64,000 nt of DNA, from assembly GCA_003640385.1 (NCBI GenBank), contig RCAB01000044.1, positions 62,001-126,000 on the forward strand, written 5' to 3'. Source of the DNA: Setaria digitata. Lineage: Eukaryota; Nematoda; Chromadorea; Rhabditida; Setariidae. The position numbers and the translations under genes were made by a program. Under the pieces are notes generated by a model. That model was given only the letters and a program-made list of their open reading frames with translations, had not been told where the DNA came from and made no database searches. This document shows, one piece after another, positions 36,801 to 47,731 of the stretch (the first letter of the stretch is position 1; the number at the start of each line of letters is the position of its first letter).

Positions 36801-39800
36801 TCATCTTCACTTTTCCTCCCCCGTTCCCCGTTCCCTCGGGTATCCCTTTTAAGATAGAATATACGCCCATCCATCCATCCGTCCCCGTTCATCATCCCAT
36901 CTGTCCATCCATCCATATTTGTATTCATCCTTTCGTTCATTACTTCAGTCCTGTACTTTTTTTTTTACCTTTCCTTGCTGGCTACTACCACTTCTTCTAA
37001 AATTATTATTGTTGCTTATTTACTCTTATTCACAATTTCCACAACTAATTTACTGTCATCATATCACTACTGCTAATCATTTCTTCCAAACATCTGTTTT
37101 TTAAATCACTCGAAGTTTCTGTCGATTTATTTTAACGATGATTTTTTACTAAATAATTCTGCATACTTATATGTGTCTGGTGTTATTAATTGACTCTATT
37201 AATTAAGTTGGTTTCATTTATTTGATTTCGATCATTTCTACGCTTATTTCGGTCCTTTGAATGATTCCCTCAGAAGTTTCCCATCAGAATCCTATTTCGA
37301 TTGTTTTAAAAAAATATTCTTCCGTTTGAGGCTATACAGTAAATCATTTTTGGTTGGATGCGAAACGAAGCAACTTCTAATTCACATACGATTGCAACAA
37401 CGCAAATTCTTACTTCAATTGTCAATTCCACATGTTACAAAATGCTAAAAATAGTAGTAGTAGCAGGAGCAGCGGCAACAATAAAAACAATAAGGATGAA
37501 GATGGTAGTAATGGTGGTAGTGCCGGTAGTAGCGGTAGCAGTAGTGGTGGTGGTAGTAGTGCTGGTGGTGGTAGCAGTAATGGTGATAGTAGCAGCAATG
37601 GTAGTAGTGGTGGGGCTTTTCATCCGGTTAAACCTCGATCCATGGGAAATTTGTCACCCGTGGCATTATGTGTTGAGTCAACGACAAAAACGGATGAATC
37701 GTTGGTGGCAAGACGTAGCATCGACGAAATGGCCGTTGATTCCTCAACTCCAACTACTACCACAACTGAGCGACGCAAGAAGAAACCGTACAAAGAATTA
37801 ACTCTTGAGGAAAAGGTTCAGTTGATACGGTTAGCGGAAGAAAATGCCGGAATGAGTCAAGCAAGCATTGCGGAACGGTACTCAATTGCTAAAAGTAATG
37901 TTTGTCGCATATTGCAACGAAAGCATGAATATCTTCGAGCATATGAATGGGCTGGCTTTGCTGGATCTCGTAAGCGTAAACTTCGTGGTGATCCACAACA
38001 ACAACAACAGCAACAGCAACAACAACAACAACAGCAGCAGCAACAACAGCAGCAACAGTCACGTGTGAATACTCGAAATTTCAATAATTTTCGGAATTTA
38101 AAAGTGGCGAATACAAATTGTACAATTTCTCACAGTCATTCAACAAATTATTTGGAACTGGCAACATCAAGCAATACAGAACGGTCAACTGTTGATAATC
38201 ATCTGATTGTACCACAACGTCCTACAACAATTGTACAACGGGGTAATAATATTTTATATTCTTTACCTATGTTCATAATTAAATGATAATAATTAACTGT
38301 ATTATTTTCAAATATTCTTTCTTTTCCTCTTTCTGCTCGTCTTTTCTTTCCCTTCGCTTTTCTGTTCTTTCGTTTCAACAACTATTTAAAAACAAACAAA
38401 CAAATGAACTGTTGAAGTATCCTCGCCATGTTCGTTACTGGTCATCTTTCTTTCAATAATGTCGTTCCAGTCAATTTGTCAAAATTCATTTTCGAAATTC
38501 ACATCCCAACTTTAAAGGTAAGCATATGTAGTAGCACATAGCTTGAATCATAGTGAAAATCTTGAATCACACTTTTACTTCATTAATAATGCATTTTTAC
38601 TTGAATGAATACCTTACGTACTGATTGTACTTTGGATTTTACTTTACATTAAAATTTTTAAAAGAATGTTCCATTGATGTATTCAATAAGAATTTTAACA
38701 AATCATAAAAAAGTATTTTAATTTTCATGTTGCATTGCTTCTGCAACTATTAATCTTTTAATATTTTTTTCCCTTTATTAAACCAAAACAATAAAAAATT
38801 CACACTAGTTCCATTTTATCAATAAATTCTATTTAAATTAGAAACAATAAAAATTTTATTAAAGTCCTTCTAAAAATGTTACGCATACACTTTTTTTTAT
38901 CCAGCAAATGAATAGGATTTTTTTTAACTTTTAAAGTATCTATTTTAGATTTTCATCTTTTTCCTTAATTTTTTTACGATTAGGATCTTTTCGATTTCTA
39001 TATGCCATAATGTTGATTCATTTTGAATATTTTAAATCCCTTTTAGAATATCACCAAATTTCTCATGGGATTCTCAATTTTTAAAAAGATAAAAATTTAT
39101 TCAAGACATATTTTTTAACTGCTATCATATTTAATCACATAATTTTTCTAATTAAGCTAATGACAAAAGAAAACATATAACGAACCAAAGAAACGTCACA
39201 TATTTAAAAGTGAAATTAAAATAAAGTTTAAATATTGCGAACGAATTTTTTTTTTTTGAGTAAAAACTTAAAAATAGTTTTTTACCAAAATAAGAGTATG
39301 ATAAAACATATGTATGAGAAGTGGAAGGATCCCGCTTATTTTAATGCTTGAACAGAAATTCAATTTGGGTGTTAAAAAATGAGTTTCTCCGCAACATAAT
39401 TTAGCAAATTTTTGCGCTCCTCCACTAGGATTAATATATTTGACCGTTGATTTTCAGCTCATTAGTTCTACGGAGTAAGTTATTGTTTTAATTTATTACT
39501 TATTCTTGGAAAATTAAAAAAATTATATTTCCAAATCATCGACGAAGGACTGTCTTTTTGGTAAGTAATTTTTTTTCTTTTTTTCATTTCAGTATAATGT
39601 TGCAATATAGCCACAAAAAGAGGTAATTTTAACTATTAGTTTACTGTTCAAAATTAATGAAGTTATGTATGTTTGTTTCATTCCACTTCTTTTCGCATCA
39701 TTATGATATGGTTTTAAACGTGTAAAATAACAAACATTTCCAGAATATTCATTTTACTCCAAAATTTTTACAATAAATTCATTGAAACAATTTATTCTGT

Positions 39801-42800
39801 TGTTGTAGTTTACAAAAAAATTAATTGCCATTTATGAGTATAATTCTTTCATCGTACACATTAAAGACAACATGCCGAAACAATTTATTCGATAATATTT
39901 TATAAAGAACAATACTTAAACTTGATTAATTGTCATCTTCATCAAAAAATAGCAACAGAAATTGTCATTTTTCAGCCGTATTATAATTTATTATTGACGA
40001 AAAATGAAATTAAGAAAGGAAAAAAGAAATAAAAAAAAGATGGAGAACAAAGGAAAGGTCGGAAAAAATTTAGAAAGAGAATCTACAAATAATAAATTCT
40101 AAACGGAACAACATGTACCTATATGAATTATATTGCCGTTAATTTGAACTGACAGGGATACAGGAACCATTTTGTACTGTTTCGTTTCCCGGTATTTCTC
40201 GGGAGTAGAGATCTTCTGAGGCAAGAACAGGTATAAACTAATTGATGAATAGTTGGATGAATTCAATTTTTCTCCATCTTCTTCAACAAAAAAAAAATAA
40301 ATAGGGATTAAAAAATAAGAGATAAGAGAAAAAGAATTGGAAACTATTCATCATGCATTCCTTTTCATGATAAAGAAGAATGAATGATGAAATGACGAAT
40401 AGTTTCCAATTCGGTTCTCAATTTTCTTTTCTTTTTTTTGACGAAAATTAAATTATCTCTCAAAAATTTTTCTATTCAATAATTTCTTAAATTTTAAGTT
40501 CATAAATCCTGCTTTTTTTTTTTGTTTTAAACACTTCTTCACCAATAGCAGAAAAAAAAATTATTTATAATCAAAAGTCTACAATAACTGCTATAAATCA
40601 GATACGAAGGTTAAGAATTATAGAACTGTTTCTATTTAAGTAGAATTCATAATCTTTCCTATCAGAAGTGTTCGTCATACTTGTTGCAAATGAACTATAT
40701 TCTGTTAAATATTTCTTACTTCAGTAGCTGTTATTCTGTTAAATATTTCGTACATCAGTAGCTATTTGATTTTATATTTGATGTCAAAGAAAAAGGATAA
40801 AGAGAAGTAGGTAGAGAAAAAATTTTATGCATGAGTCTTTTTTAATTAATTCTTAATGAAGTTTGTAATTCTTTTGAAGCTTCCAGAAATATGTCGTGAA
40901 ATTCATTCATTATTATATAACGATGAAGTATGATAGAATTATTGGACTATTCAAATTTTTTTATAACTTTCTTTAATCTTTATAATTTATATTTGAAAGC
41001 TTTCTAAAATTATTGTTGGTAAAAATTTTTCAAAGATTTTTATATTTCTTTATTTCAGTTTATCGATGAATTACTAAGACCAAAAAGATAAAAGAGAAAT
41101 GTTAGGAAAAAAATAAATAAATAAATATTTTACATATATTGTACAAGAATTTTCTTGTTTATTCTGATAGCTGTAGTTTCTTTTCTCTTTTTAATAATTA
41201 ATGAGAGTAATATAAAATTACAGATATCAATGCAATGTTTTTCTTTTTCTTTTGCTTTTGTAATTTTCTGATGAAATAAATTAAACCGTTTTGATTTTTT
41301 CCGTCCACTTATTTTAACAGTTACAGAGAATTCTTTTTATTATAGTTATAATAAACTTATTTTAATATTCCATTAATAGTATTAAGTTAAATTTTAATTT
41401 TTCACTTTAATATACTTAATTTGTAGGCAATGAAACACTTCGGGCTCATATGTATAAACAACATCAAATTTCGCGCATGTTCATGTGTCGTTGCTGCAAT
41501 TGGGCTTTCCCTGATAAAACAAGTTTGCACATGCACATGCAGGTACTGCGCCATATGATTCGTTCATTTTTACAGTTCAGTTTGTGCAAAGTTAATCATC
41601 CGTATAATTAATCAAAACTTCATTGAGAAAAGAGTAACAAAATCATTTCATCATATAATCAGAATAGGCCGGTCTATTAAAGATAGACTGTTCGATGACG
41701 AAATTGCAAATAATTAATAATTTGATTGCCAATAAATCTGAACATTTATTTTTATTTAAATTGAAGTGCTAGAAGGCAATGGCAACTAGATTCGTAAATA
41801 TTTTTTAGGCGAAGGAAGAAGGAAAAACAATATCAGTCCCGGTGATCGGTAAAGGTAATCCACCTGCTGTACATCAAAATCAACATCAACATGAGCAACA
41901 ACAACAGCAGCAGCAGCAGCAAAATGAAAATTTAACTAATCAAAACAACCTGACAGAAAAAGGGCGTCATTCACCGCAATCATCAACACTTCACGTTCCG
42001 CAACCTCGAGTTCCAGCAACGAATCCATTCGCTCCACTACAACTTCATTCACTAGTTGGCCTTGCACCGCAACAAGCAGTCAGTCTTAGCGAACAAACTT
42101 GTAAGTTAACTGAAACATGATAAATCTCGCAGTGTAATATTCTAATTTTCCTTTTTTGATACTTCTTTTATAGCACTGCAAGCGGCAGCAGCCACTCTAT
42201 TTCCGCAAATGGCTCTCCTTCGAGATGCATCCGGAAGTGGAACACACGTGGACGATTTGATGTCAAAATTACGTGAACGTTTGATGCTCAACAATTTAGT
42301 TGCACAGTCCAGCTTTGGTCTCGCTGCATGGCTTTCCACTTATCCAAAAATGGATCAGTCAAGTAAGGATCCCTTTCCTTAATCAATCGTATAATCTATC
42401 TTATTAACAAATAAGATTTTTGCGCTAGCGAATTTCACCTCAAAATATTCTTGTTTGCTTCGTCAATTATTAATCTTAAAAAGTTAGACACTAAGTTTTT
42501 TTTAATCATAGATACAAATGAAGGAAATCCGTTGGATATATGTTCATCAAAGGAATCTGATGTCAATTTGGTCGCTGAAGAAGATGAAATTAATGTTGAC
42601 AAAGAGTATGACGATGATATAATAACTGAGAGAAATAACACCCAACAGCATCGATCCCATATTGTAATATATTCTTTTTTTTTTTTTTTTATTTAAAAAA
42701 TAAAAGTAAAAATTAAACGACTTAAATAATGGAAATGAATTTGGCATTAATGGAAATAAAATAACGAACGATTTTGAATTAGTAAAATAAATATTAGAAA

Positions 42801-44778
42801 AACGTTTTTTTTTTTTTGGAAAATCACCCGAAAATTTCTTTTCATTATCATAATTAATGAAATAATTGAGTGTCTTTAAAATAACTGATTATATCGGAGA
42901 TCATTACTACCGTCATAATTACCGTCATCGTTAATGAATCAAAAAAGACGAAACAAGATGGGCTTAACTAAATACGAAAAGGATGAGAAAATGTTATGGT
43001 ACTAATAAAATTAAAACATCAAATATCTGCCAAAAATGACGAAAAAAGAAGGCCACGTTCTATAATTATTTCGTTTTTTTTTTTTCTTTTTTTCTTTTAA
43101 TAATGGATTCTGAAAAACTTCCTACTCCGTAATTTATTTAAATGAATAATTTTTCAGTAGTTCTTCATTGTTGTGGAAATATTTTCAGATAGAATTAAAT
43201 AGTAAACATACTAAAATAGAAGCAGCGATGGATCACGACGAAAGCGATAATAATAATAGTAGTAACGGTAGCATCGAACGACCGAAAAGTGCTAATGAAG
43301 TTGAAGATAGTAAAAAGTATGTCTTCAAAATTTGTTTTATTATGTTTCTACATGCGTTTGCGTTTGTATATTAGACGATTGACTTCAGAATATTACATGA
43401 ATCCTTACTGAGGCCAGCTTCTAATGCTGCTGTTGGAAGTATTTCATCGAAAACAATGCCAAATTTACGTTCAGCAATAAATAGTTCTCCAAAAAATGTT
43501 AGCCTAATGTTGAAGAACGATGAATGCAAAGATCTTCTCAATGGTATTTCGGTAAATTTTTACAGTTTCTATTATAATCATATATCGAATAAAAACAAGG
43601 TAAATTTCAAATTAATTTATGCGTGAGATTATAATTTTCTCAATAAATTTGCCCAAAATAATTAAAATTTGTGTTTACATACTATAGAAAAATAGGTTGT
43701 TCATACCATTTTTTTTTCAATGCTGATTTTTTGAAAAGATTTATCACTCTGGTAACGTCATATTGTTGCCCTAACTAATGCTGTTAACTAACAATTGATT
43801 AGGAACTTTATAAAGTCCAATTTAATAATAGTTAGTGCTGTAACTTCTATTTTTTTCTTTTCAAGACTCTCTGAAACTTCTCGTTGCATTTTTATTGTAT
43901 AAAACTGAACAGATTTACAAGTTGATTTCTTAATAATAAGTCAGTTTTTTATTACCTATAATTCCATTGTAGAACAATAATATTGATAATATTATTATCA
44001 ACAATGGCAGCAATAACAATAAAGGAGAACATACAATAAGCGAATCATCAGATCATATTGAGAATCACATATCACCATCCGAAACTCATAGTAGTATAAG
44101 TACTGGTACTTCGCCACCTACATCTCGAGAGTGCTACGAATGTGCTATATATAGGGGAAAGTTAGCAATGGCCGAGAATAGATGCCGTTATCTTGAAGGC
44201 AGAACTGCCACACTTCAAGTAAATTCTTGACTTTTTTGTTATTTAAAGTTTCTAATATTTCAAATATTTGAAAACTCATTCTCATTTTTTTCTTCGGCCC
44301 AAAAAGTAAAGGATTGAACTAAAGAAATAAAAATTTTCTTTTTGACAAAATGAAGGAAACTTATCATGGAAATCATTTTTCAAATGTTCTCATTTTCTGG
44401 AATATTTTCAAAGGACTAGTTTCTTTTCTTCATTTTTTTTCTTCTAATTATTAATTAATTTTCATCATTTCTCTTTTACACTGAAGGATATCGTTATCTC
44501 CATCACGCTTTCTACGTAATACTTGTAATGTTTATGTGAAAGTTAAATTTCAGTCGGATGCAATTCGCTTCAGTACTCGTGTGACAGCATCGGAGAATTC
44601 AGCACGACAATATGAACAGGAAGGTCGCTTCTTGAGGGAACAGAACGAAATTTTGCAACGGAAAATTTTAGAGTGCCAAGAGAAAACGCTGGCTTTCATG
44701 CAAGCTGATCAAGCAACAAATGCCCAGGCTGTGGCACTTTACTTAAATGATATCTTGAAGACAACTTTTCTTCGATAA
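20100..44778 (+). CDS. C2H2 zinc-finger/coiled-coil transcription factor, long isoform
   Basis: Exons: 20100-20274, 24045-24172, 24827-24917, 25490-25609, 41427-41542, 41809-42100, 42174-42362, 42512-42663, 43189-43316, 43389-43551, 43973-44218, 44554-44778 (TAA). Phases agree at every junction, giving about 674 residues. Residues 1-132 are polar. Finger 1 is FRCSICQKIFCHSSSLSRH... (C136, C139, H152, H157). Finger 2 is split by the 16-kb intron; joined, it has C163, C166, H179, H184 with the ideal 12-residue spacing, which validates the splice. Finger 3 (C192, C195, H206/H208) lacks a normal second His. Then follow a Gln-rich tract, conserved-looking helical blocks (DDLMSKLRERLMLNNLVAQS), acidic and Ser/Asn-rich linkers and a C-terminal coiled coil (RFLREQNEILQRKILECQEK). 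Three donors are GTTTGT. The exon 2 donor (CAA|GTTCGT) is the weakest call. Expected to be nuclear and DNA-binding; no specific orthologue named. Confidence 0.75.
21824..21878. repeat. (GT)n microsatellite followed by TACG repeats
   Basis: A pure GT run at 21824-21860 passes into TACGTACGTACATACGTA. It lies in the first large intron of the zinc-finger gene. Confidence 0.95.
22183..22220. repeat. Perfect 38-bp palindrome without spacer
   Basis: AGTAACTTGACTAGACATC (22183-22201) is followed immediately by its exact reverse complement (22202-22220). The symmetry stops abruptly on both sides. Intronic in the zinc-finger gene. Confidence 0.95.
26856..27170 (+). pseudogene. 104-codon reading frame broken by one in-frame TAA
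   Basis: The ATG at 26856, directly preceded by an in-frame TAA, opens MDGEGDDRIRQRWREIICFL and continues for 63 codons to TAA 27045-27047. The same frame stays open for a further 40 codons with similar composition (NAELMEKFAEKIEICGMIEQ) to TAG 27168-27170. Both halves are helical and charged. A GT..AG removing the stop would be only 32 nt and breaks the frame. The sequence is intronless and lies inside the 16-kb intron of the zinc-finger gene, as a retrocopy or nested pseudogene would. Chance is possible because one-stop frames of this size are not rare in 64 kb of AT-rich DNA. Confidence 0.35.
28068..32413 (-). CDS. Possible nested minus-strand gene, 58 aa, three exons
   Basis: Minus-strand exons: 32413-32367 (acceptor ATTTTCAG, which could be a spliced-leader site; ATG 32395-32393), 31365-31304 and 28153-28068 (TGA). 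Splice sites are GC|GTAAGG / CATACAG and TTG|GTAAGT / GTGGCAG, and phases (2, then 1) agree. The product reads MPKMLYIFVATENKF... then NFEKKRLVVDLVDKFENKTK and ends SLKTIRR. AATAAA (minus) is at 27956-27951. The exons are short, AT-rich and 3 kb apart, so the model rests only on strong splice signals plus phase; extra exons may exist. It would lie within the large intron of the zinc-finger gene on the opposite strand. No family recognised. Confidence 0.25.
29050..29265. promoter_or_regulatory. GC-richer block in the large intron
   Basis: Following a CATCAT-rich stretch (28960-29035), this block contains GGTACGAAGCGCCTC, a repeated GGTACCTT (AGGTACCTTGGTACCTTGCGG) and TACTGCTACTACTGC. Its composition stands out from the intron. 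An open frame crosses it but lacks an ATG and splice sites. It is a candidate intronic regulatory element or promoter-associated segment for the downstream HTH exon; I have no direct evidence for either. Confidence 0.25.
29633..29731. repeat. Imperfect direct repeat, period 54
   Basis: A 45-bp unit starting TCTGGAAAGTTGAAAATA and ending CATATTCCA at 29633-29677 recurs with a few substitutions at 29687-29731. Confidence 0.85.
29869..29934. repeat. Imperfect direct repeat, period 34
   Basis: Two copies of TTGAAAATTTCAAACGCAAA... / TTGGAAACTTCAAGCGCAAA... followed by ATTTATTAAAA. Confidence 0.8.
32685..32732. repeat. (GT)n-(TA)n compound microsatellite
   Basis: GTGTGGGTGTGTGTACGTGT followed by a pure GT run and then TATATATATATA. 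Confidence 0.9.
33604..33620. repeat. Short hairpin TACACCC-TAC-GGGTGTA
   Basis: A perfect 7-bp stem with a 3-base loop in otherwise AT-rich intron; its GC content is unusual for the area. No adjacent gene model explains it. Confidence 0.7.
33941..33970. repeat. 12-bp inverted repeat
   Basis: TTCCTTCTGTTT (33941-33952) and its complement AAACAGAAGGAA (33959-33970) flank a six-base loop. Confidence 0.85.
34414..34445. repeat. 32-bp AT-rich palindrome
   Basis: AAAAAACAAATATATA is mirrored by its reverse complement with no spacer. It is partly a TA microsatellite but extends into the AAC/GTT flanks. Confidence 0.8.
36657..36683. repeat. (CAA)n microsatellite
   Basis: An ATAACAATAACAACAAC run inside a pyrimidine-rich region upstream of the HTH exon; a CATC-rich tract (about 36866-36917) follows it. 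Confidence 0.85.
37432..38242 (+). CDS. HTH (CENP-B/pipsqueak-type) alternative first exon
   Basis: The ATG at 37432 opens a 270-codon frame up to a donor CGGG|GTAATA. Residues 1-62 are Ser/Gly/Asn low complexity. Residues about 116-172 (KKPYKELTLEEKVQLIRLAE, then GMSQASIAERYSIAKSNVCR) match the helix-turn-helix of the CENP-B N-terminal/pipsqueak-like family, with the 'S..SIA..Y.I.KSNV..IL' recognition helix pattern. A basic SRKRKLRGD and a polyglutamine tract (about residues 189-209; CAA/CAG mixed) follow. Unspliced, it ends at TAA 38284-38286 (284 residues). Spliced at phase 1 it joins exon 41427 (also phase 1), giving an HTH protein of about 773 residues that shares the coiled-coil C-terminus with the zinc-finger isoform but lacks finger 1 and the cysteines of finger 2. 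No upstream acceptor of the phase needed by exon 25490-25609 exists before the HTH, which favours an alternative promoter over an internal exon. An independent short gene is the alternative. Confidence 0.75.
40334..40412. repeat. 79-nt foldback, possible small-RNA hairpin
   Basis: GAATTGGAAACTATTC (40334-40349) is perfectly complementary to 40397-40412. After an asymmetric 8-base bulge, ATCATGCATTC pairs with GAATGAATGAT at 10 of 11 positions, leaving a short loop. Length and shape resemble a microRNA precursor or a tiny foldback element, though the 8-nt bulge is larger than typical. Confidence 0.6.
40698..40763. repeat. Direct repeat, 32-bp unit, period 34
   Basis: TATTCTGTTAAATATTTC is followed by TTACTTCAGTAGCT in copy 1 and by GTACATCAGTAGCT in copy 2; two mismatches. 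Confidence 0.85.
41427..44778 (+). CDS. Shared 3' exon cluster of the zinc-finger/HTH locus
   Basis: Eight closely spaced exons are common to both proposed first-exon classes. The first completes finger 2 and encodes a degenerate finger (MCRCCNWAFPDKTSLHMHM). Exon 41809-42100 carries a short polyglutamine run and a proline-rich segment. Exon 42174-42362 is the most conserved-looking, alanine-rich then helical. Exon 43973-44218 ends in a cysteine pair and helix (CYECAIYRGKLAMAENRCRY), which continues into the last exon's coiled coil (QEGRFLREQNEILQRKILEC) and ends LNDILKTTFLR. Such a coiled coil usually mediates dimerisation; that is inference here. Confidence 0.7.
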
Positions 44779-45148
44779 CTCATCTCCTTCCGCTTCTGTT
44801 TTATACTGTCTTCTTCATTCTTCATTTTGTCCCAATTCTGCTCATTTTTTCTTTTGTTTTTAAAAAATTTAACCTTTTTTTTTTTCTTTTTCGCTTAAGC
44901 TAAAAATGTTTTTTTTTTCCTTTCATTTTAACAGTTTGATATTGCATTGTTTTCTAAATGTACCAGTTCACTTCACTTATTTCCAGTTTTTTTTTGTTTA
45001 CCTCGTTCAGGAGACGTAATTCTTCACTTTTTGCTTTCATTACATCGAGAATATCATGTCATTTTTTTTCCAACGTAAATATTTGAAGAGCTGGAAAATT
45101 CCGAGAATCAGAAGGATGTGTATTGATTTATTTTATTTAAATTTAAAG

Positions 45149-45154
45149 AATAAA
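45149..45154 (+). terminator. Possible poly(A) signal of the zinc-finger locus
   Basis: AATAAA lies 370 bp after the TAA at 44776-44778; the interval is T-rich 3' UTR-like sequence. Confidence 0.3.
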
Positions 45155-47731
45155 AAATGCCTTCAATAATAAAAGGGAATTGGAATTTCTCAGTAATATT
45201 TAGAATTGACAATTTTTTGTTATGAAATTAGGATTGCCAAATTAAAAGAGAAGTGAAATTCGAGTGTAAACATGTATGACGGTGTACCAGTTTTCTCTGC
45301 AGCATTTAGAATTTAAAGATTGACAATGGTATCGAAAAAATGAGAAAATGAGGACAGATAAGAATGAATAGAATATTTGAATCCACATCTTTCCTCATTT
45401 TTTCCATTAGTCTCTTATATTATGGATATTAATTATTTTAATTGTTTCGAACGTATTGAGGATAGCAAAAAACGATTGTAAAAAAAAACAATAAAAGTTA
45501 GAAAAAGCGATTAGATCGAAGTGTATGATATGGATTTTAAAAAACTGTAATTGTTTTGCAAAAAGATTTAAAAGAACCAGGAAAAAAGCATTTTCGGGGT
45601 ATTTTTAAAAATGCATTATCATTACTTAAAATTAAATTCAAGTCATTTCTTGATGTGTTTTTTCTAACGATTTTCTTTTTGTCATTTCATTACATTGTTT
45701 CAGTATTACTCTTTTTTTTTTCTAATCTATTTATATCGAAGGAAGTAATTCTATTAATAATTTAATTCGTAGGGTATTGCCGTTTGTTTTATTCATTTTC
45801 CCGTAAACTTTCTTTCTAGTTGTTTTTTTTTCTTTTTTTTTTTTTTTTTTTTTAGTGCAATATATGTTCGTGCAGTAATAATAATTTGTCTTTTATTAGT
45901 AATAGTTAAAGTTGCCTTCGCTTTGTAAAAGGCTGTCTGAAATACTCTAAAAATGATTATTTTTTAGAAGTATTATGCTATGCAAAAGTATTTAGTTTTT
46001 TATTTTAAACTAACTTTTTTGCATATTTTTTAGCAAATATTTAAAGGGAAAAAATTGATTTCATGAATGAATAAATAAATTAAAATGAAAAGATTTAACA
46101 ACAGCATTAAAAAGATTCTTTTAGTGTTCGTAGTGACTGAGTAGTTTTATCTATTGTTATTTTTTATTTTTTGAAGTAAATAAATAAGTTCAAGAAATTT
46201 AACTGATATTTTTGGAGTGTTTAACAAGCAGTCTTCAAATTCGCTTTGTTTATTTAAGACTTTCATTTATTTGCCTTCAATTTTGATTGTTTCACTTATA
46301 TTCTTCACTCACCCCAATGTGCATTACTTGAAATGTTTTCATCAGTTGCTGTCTGTGATTCTCTTCGATATCCAATTGTCTTTCGTTTTTCTTGTTACAT
46401 GAAATTTTTTTTTTTTTTTTGCAAAGTTACAAATTCAAATTTAAATTAATGTATTACATCTTCTTCAAGAAACTACTGTTGTAGTAAGCAAGACAGTGTC
46501 TCTTATATGTGCTGTATTGATAGTTTCCCGAAATTTGGTTTTTCATCGAAAATTGTATTTTTTGAGTAGATCGTTGACTTTGATTAAAATTGAAGGAGTT
46601 GTTTAACTTTTGCGAAATTTCAATAAATGTCACTGTTCAACTGAAAACAACCGAATTTTGCTCTCAAAGAAACAGTGAACAGTTTTGCAATAAAAATTTG
46701 CAGTAAGGATGTATACGATGGCTTTCAAAAATTTTTAGGAATAATTACACCTTATAAAAAAAAAAGTGATTGTGCAAAGTACATTGTTCAAGGATTTTGA
46801 TATTATATTAAAAGAATTCGTACCAAAAAGATAACATACAGTAATCAAATTTGTTTTCATTAAAGAAATTCATATTCCATATCAATTTATCTAATTCTCA
46901 AATTCTAACTGTGGCAGTTTTTCTTCCGGCTTTGCTCTGAATACAAAGTGACCGTTCTGAATTAGGCAGAAGGAATAAAATTGCTGCTGTAGAGAGAAAA
47001 AAAAAAACTTGTTCAAAATGGTTTCTTGCTACTTGATGCACCACTAGGTGGAGTTTTTGGAATCTTAATTAAACAATTAAACTAATCATTTGTTCAATAT
47101 TACTTTTTTTCTACTTGATTTCTCTTGTTAAACAAGAAAAAAACACAAAAAAAAAATAAAAATAAAAACTTCTGAGAATTTTTCTTTCAATATTTAAACG
47201 AACCTCACCAGAGAGATAGTTGGTGAGATTCATCTTAATGTTGCTAATTAGCACCGAGAAATAATTTCAGCTAGTTGGTTTCCTTCCATTCACTCTAAAC
47301 AAACAAATAATCAACTTCAAGATTGTATGAATAAAAAGAGTAATAATTATCGCAAACAATTTAGATTTGCTACTTTCTCTCTTTCTTCTTTTCACCTCTC
47401 TTCATTTATTACATGAAAAAAAGGTGGAATATTCGACGAGGTGCTTACTATAAGTGATAATGAAAATGTCATGTCATATAAAATTCTTGTTTTCAAATAC
47501 TTTCTCCTAAGGTTTCCTTTCTTTTCTTTTTTTTGAATTTTGATTGAACTATTTATGTATGAATTATTTTTTCTTTACAGGCAAAGAAATGCTTGGCAAA
47601 TTAGCAAAATGTCTTCTTCTGAAAAGAATCAAAAAAAGAAAAAATTTAAAAACAAGCAACTCATTGAATTAATTATTTTGATGATTAACAAACATTTTTA
47701 ATCTTAATTACTGCTATCTCCGCCTCTACCT

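Larger units (their letters stand above)
38243..41426. other. Intron between HTH exon and shared exons; no gene seen
   Basis: The stretch is AT-rich and contains a foldback at 40334-40412 and a 34-bp-period direct repeat at 40698-40763. No open frame with paired splice sites was found. Confidence 0.5.

Noticed and set aside
36639..37104. Several overlapping frames on both strands
   Set aside because: They follow CAA and CATC microsatellites and pyrimidine tracts, and no splice sites or domain support any.
37357..37801. Val/Ala-rich open frame overlapping the HTH exon in another frame
   Set aside because: It is the out-of-frame reading of the GGT/AGT/AGC repeats of the HTH exon; the HTH frame has a recognisable domain.
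37857..38084. Minus-strand poly-cysteine frame
   Set aside because: Antisense reading of the polyglutamine tract.
46217..46402. Hydrophobic 61-codon frame
   Set aside because: No ATG, no good acceptor, T-rich composition explains the hydrophobicity.
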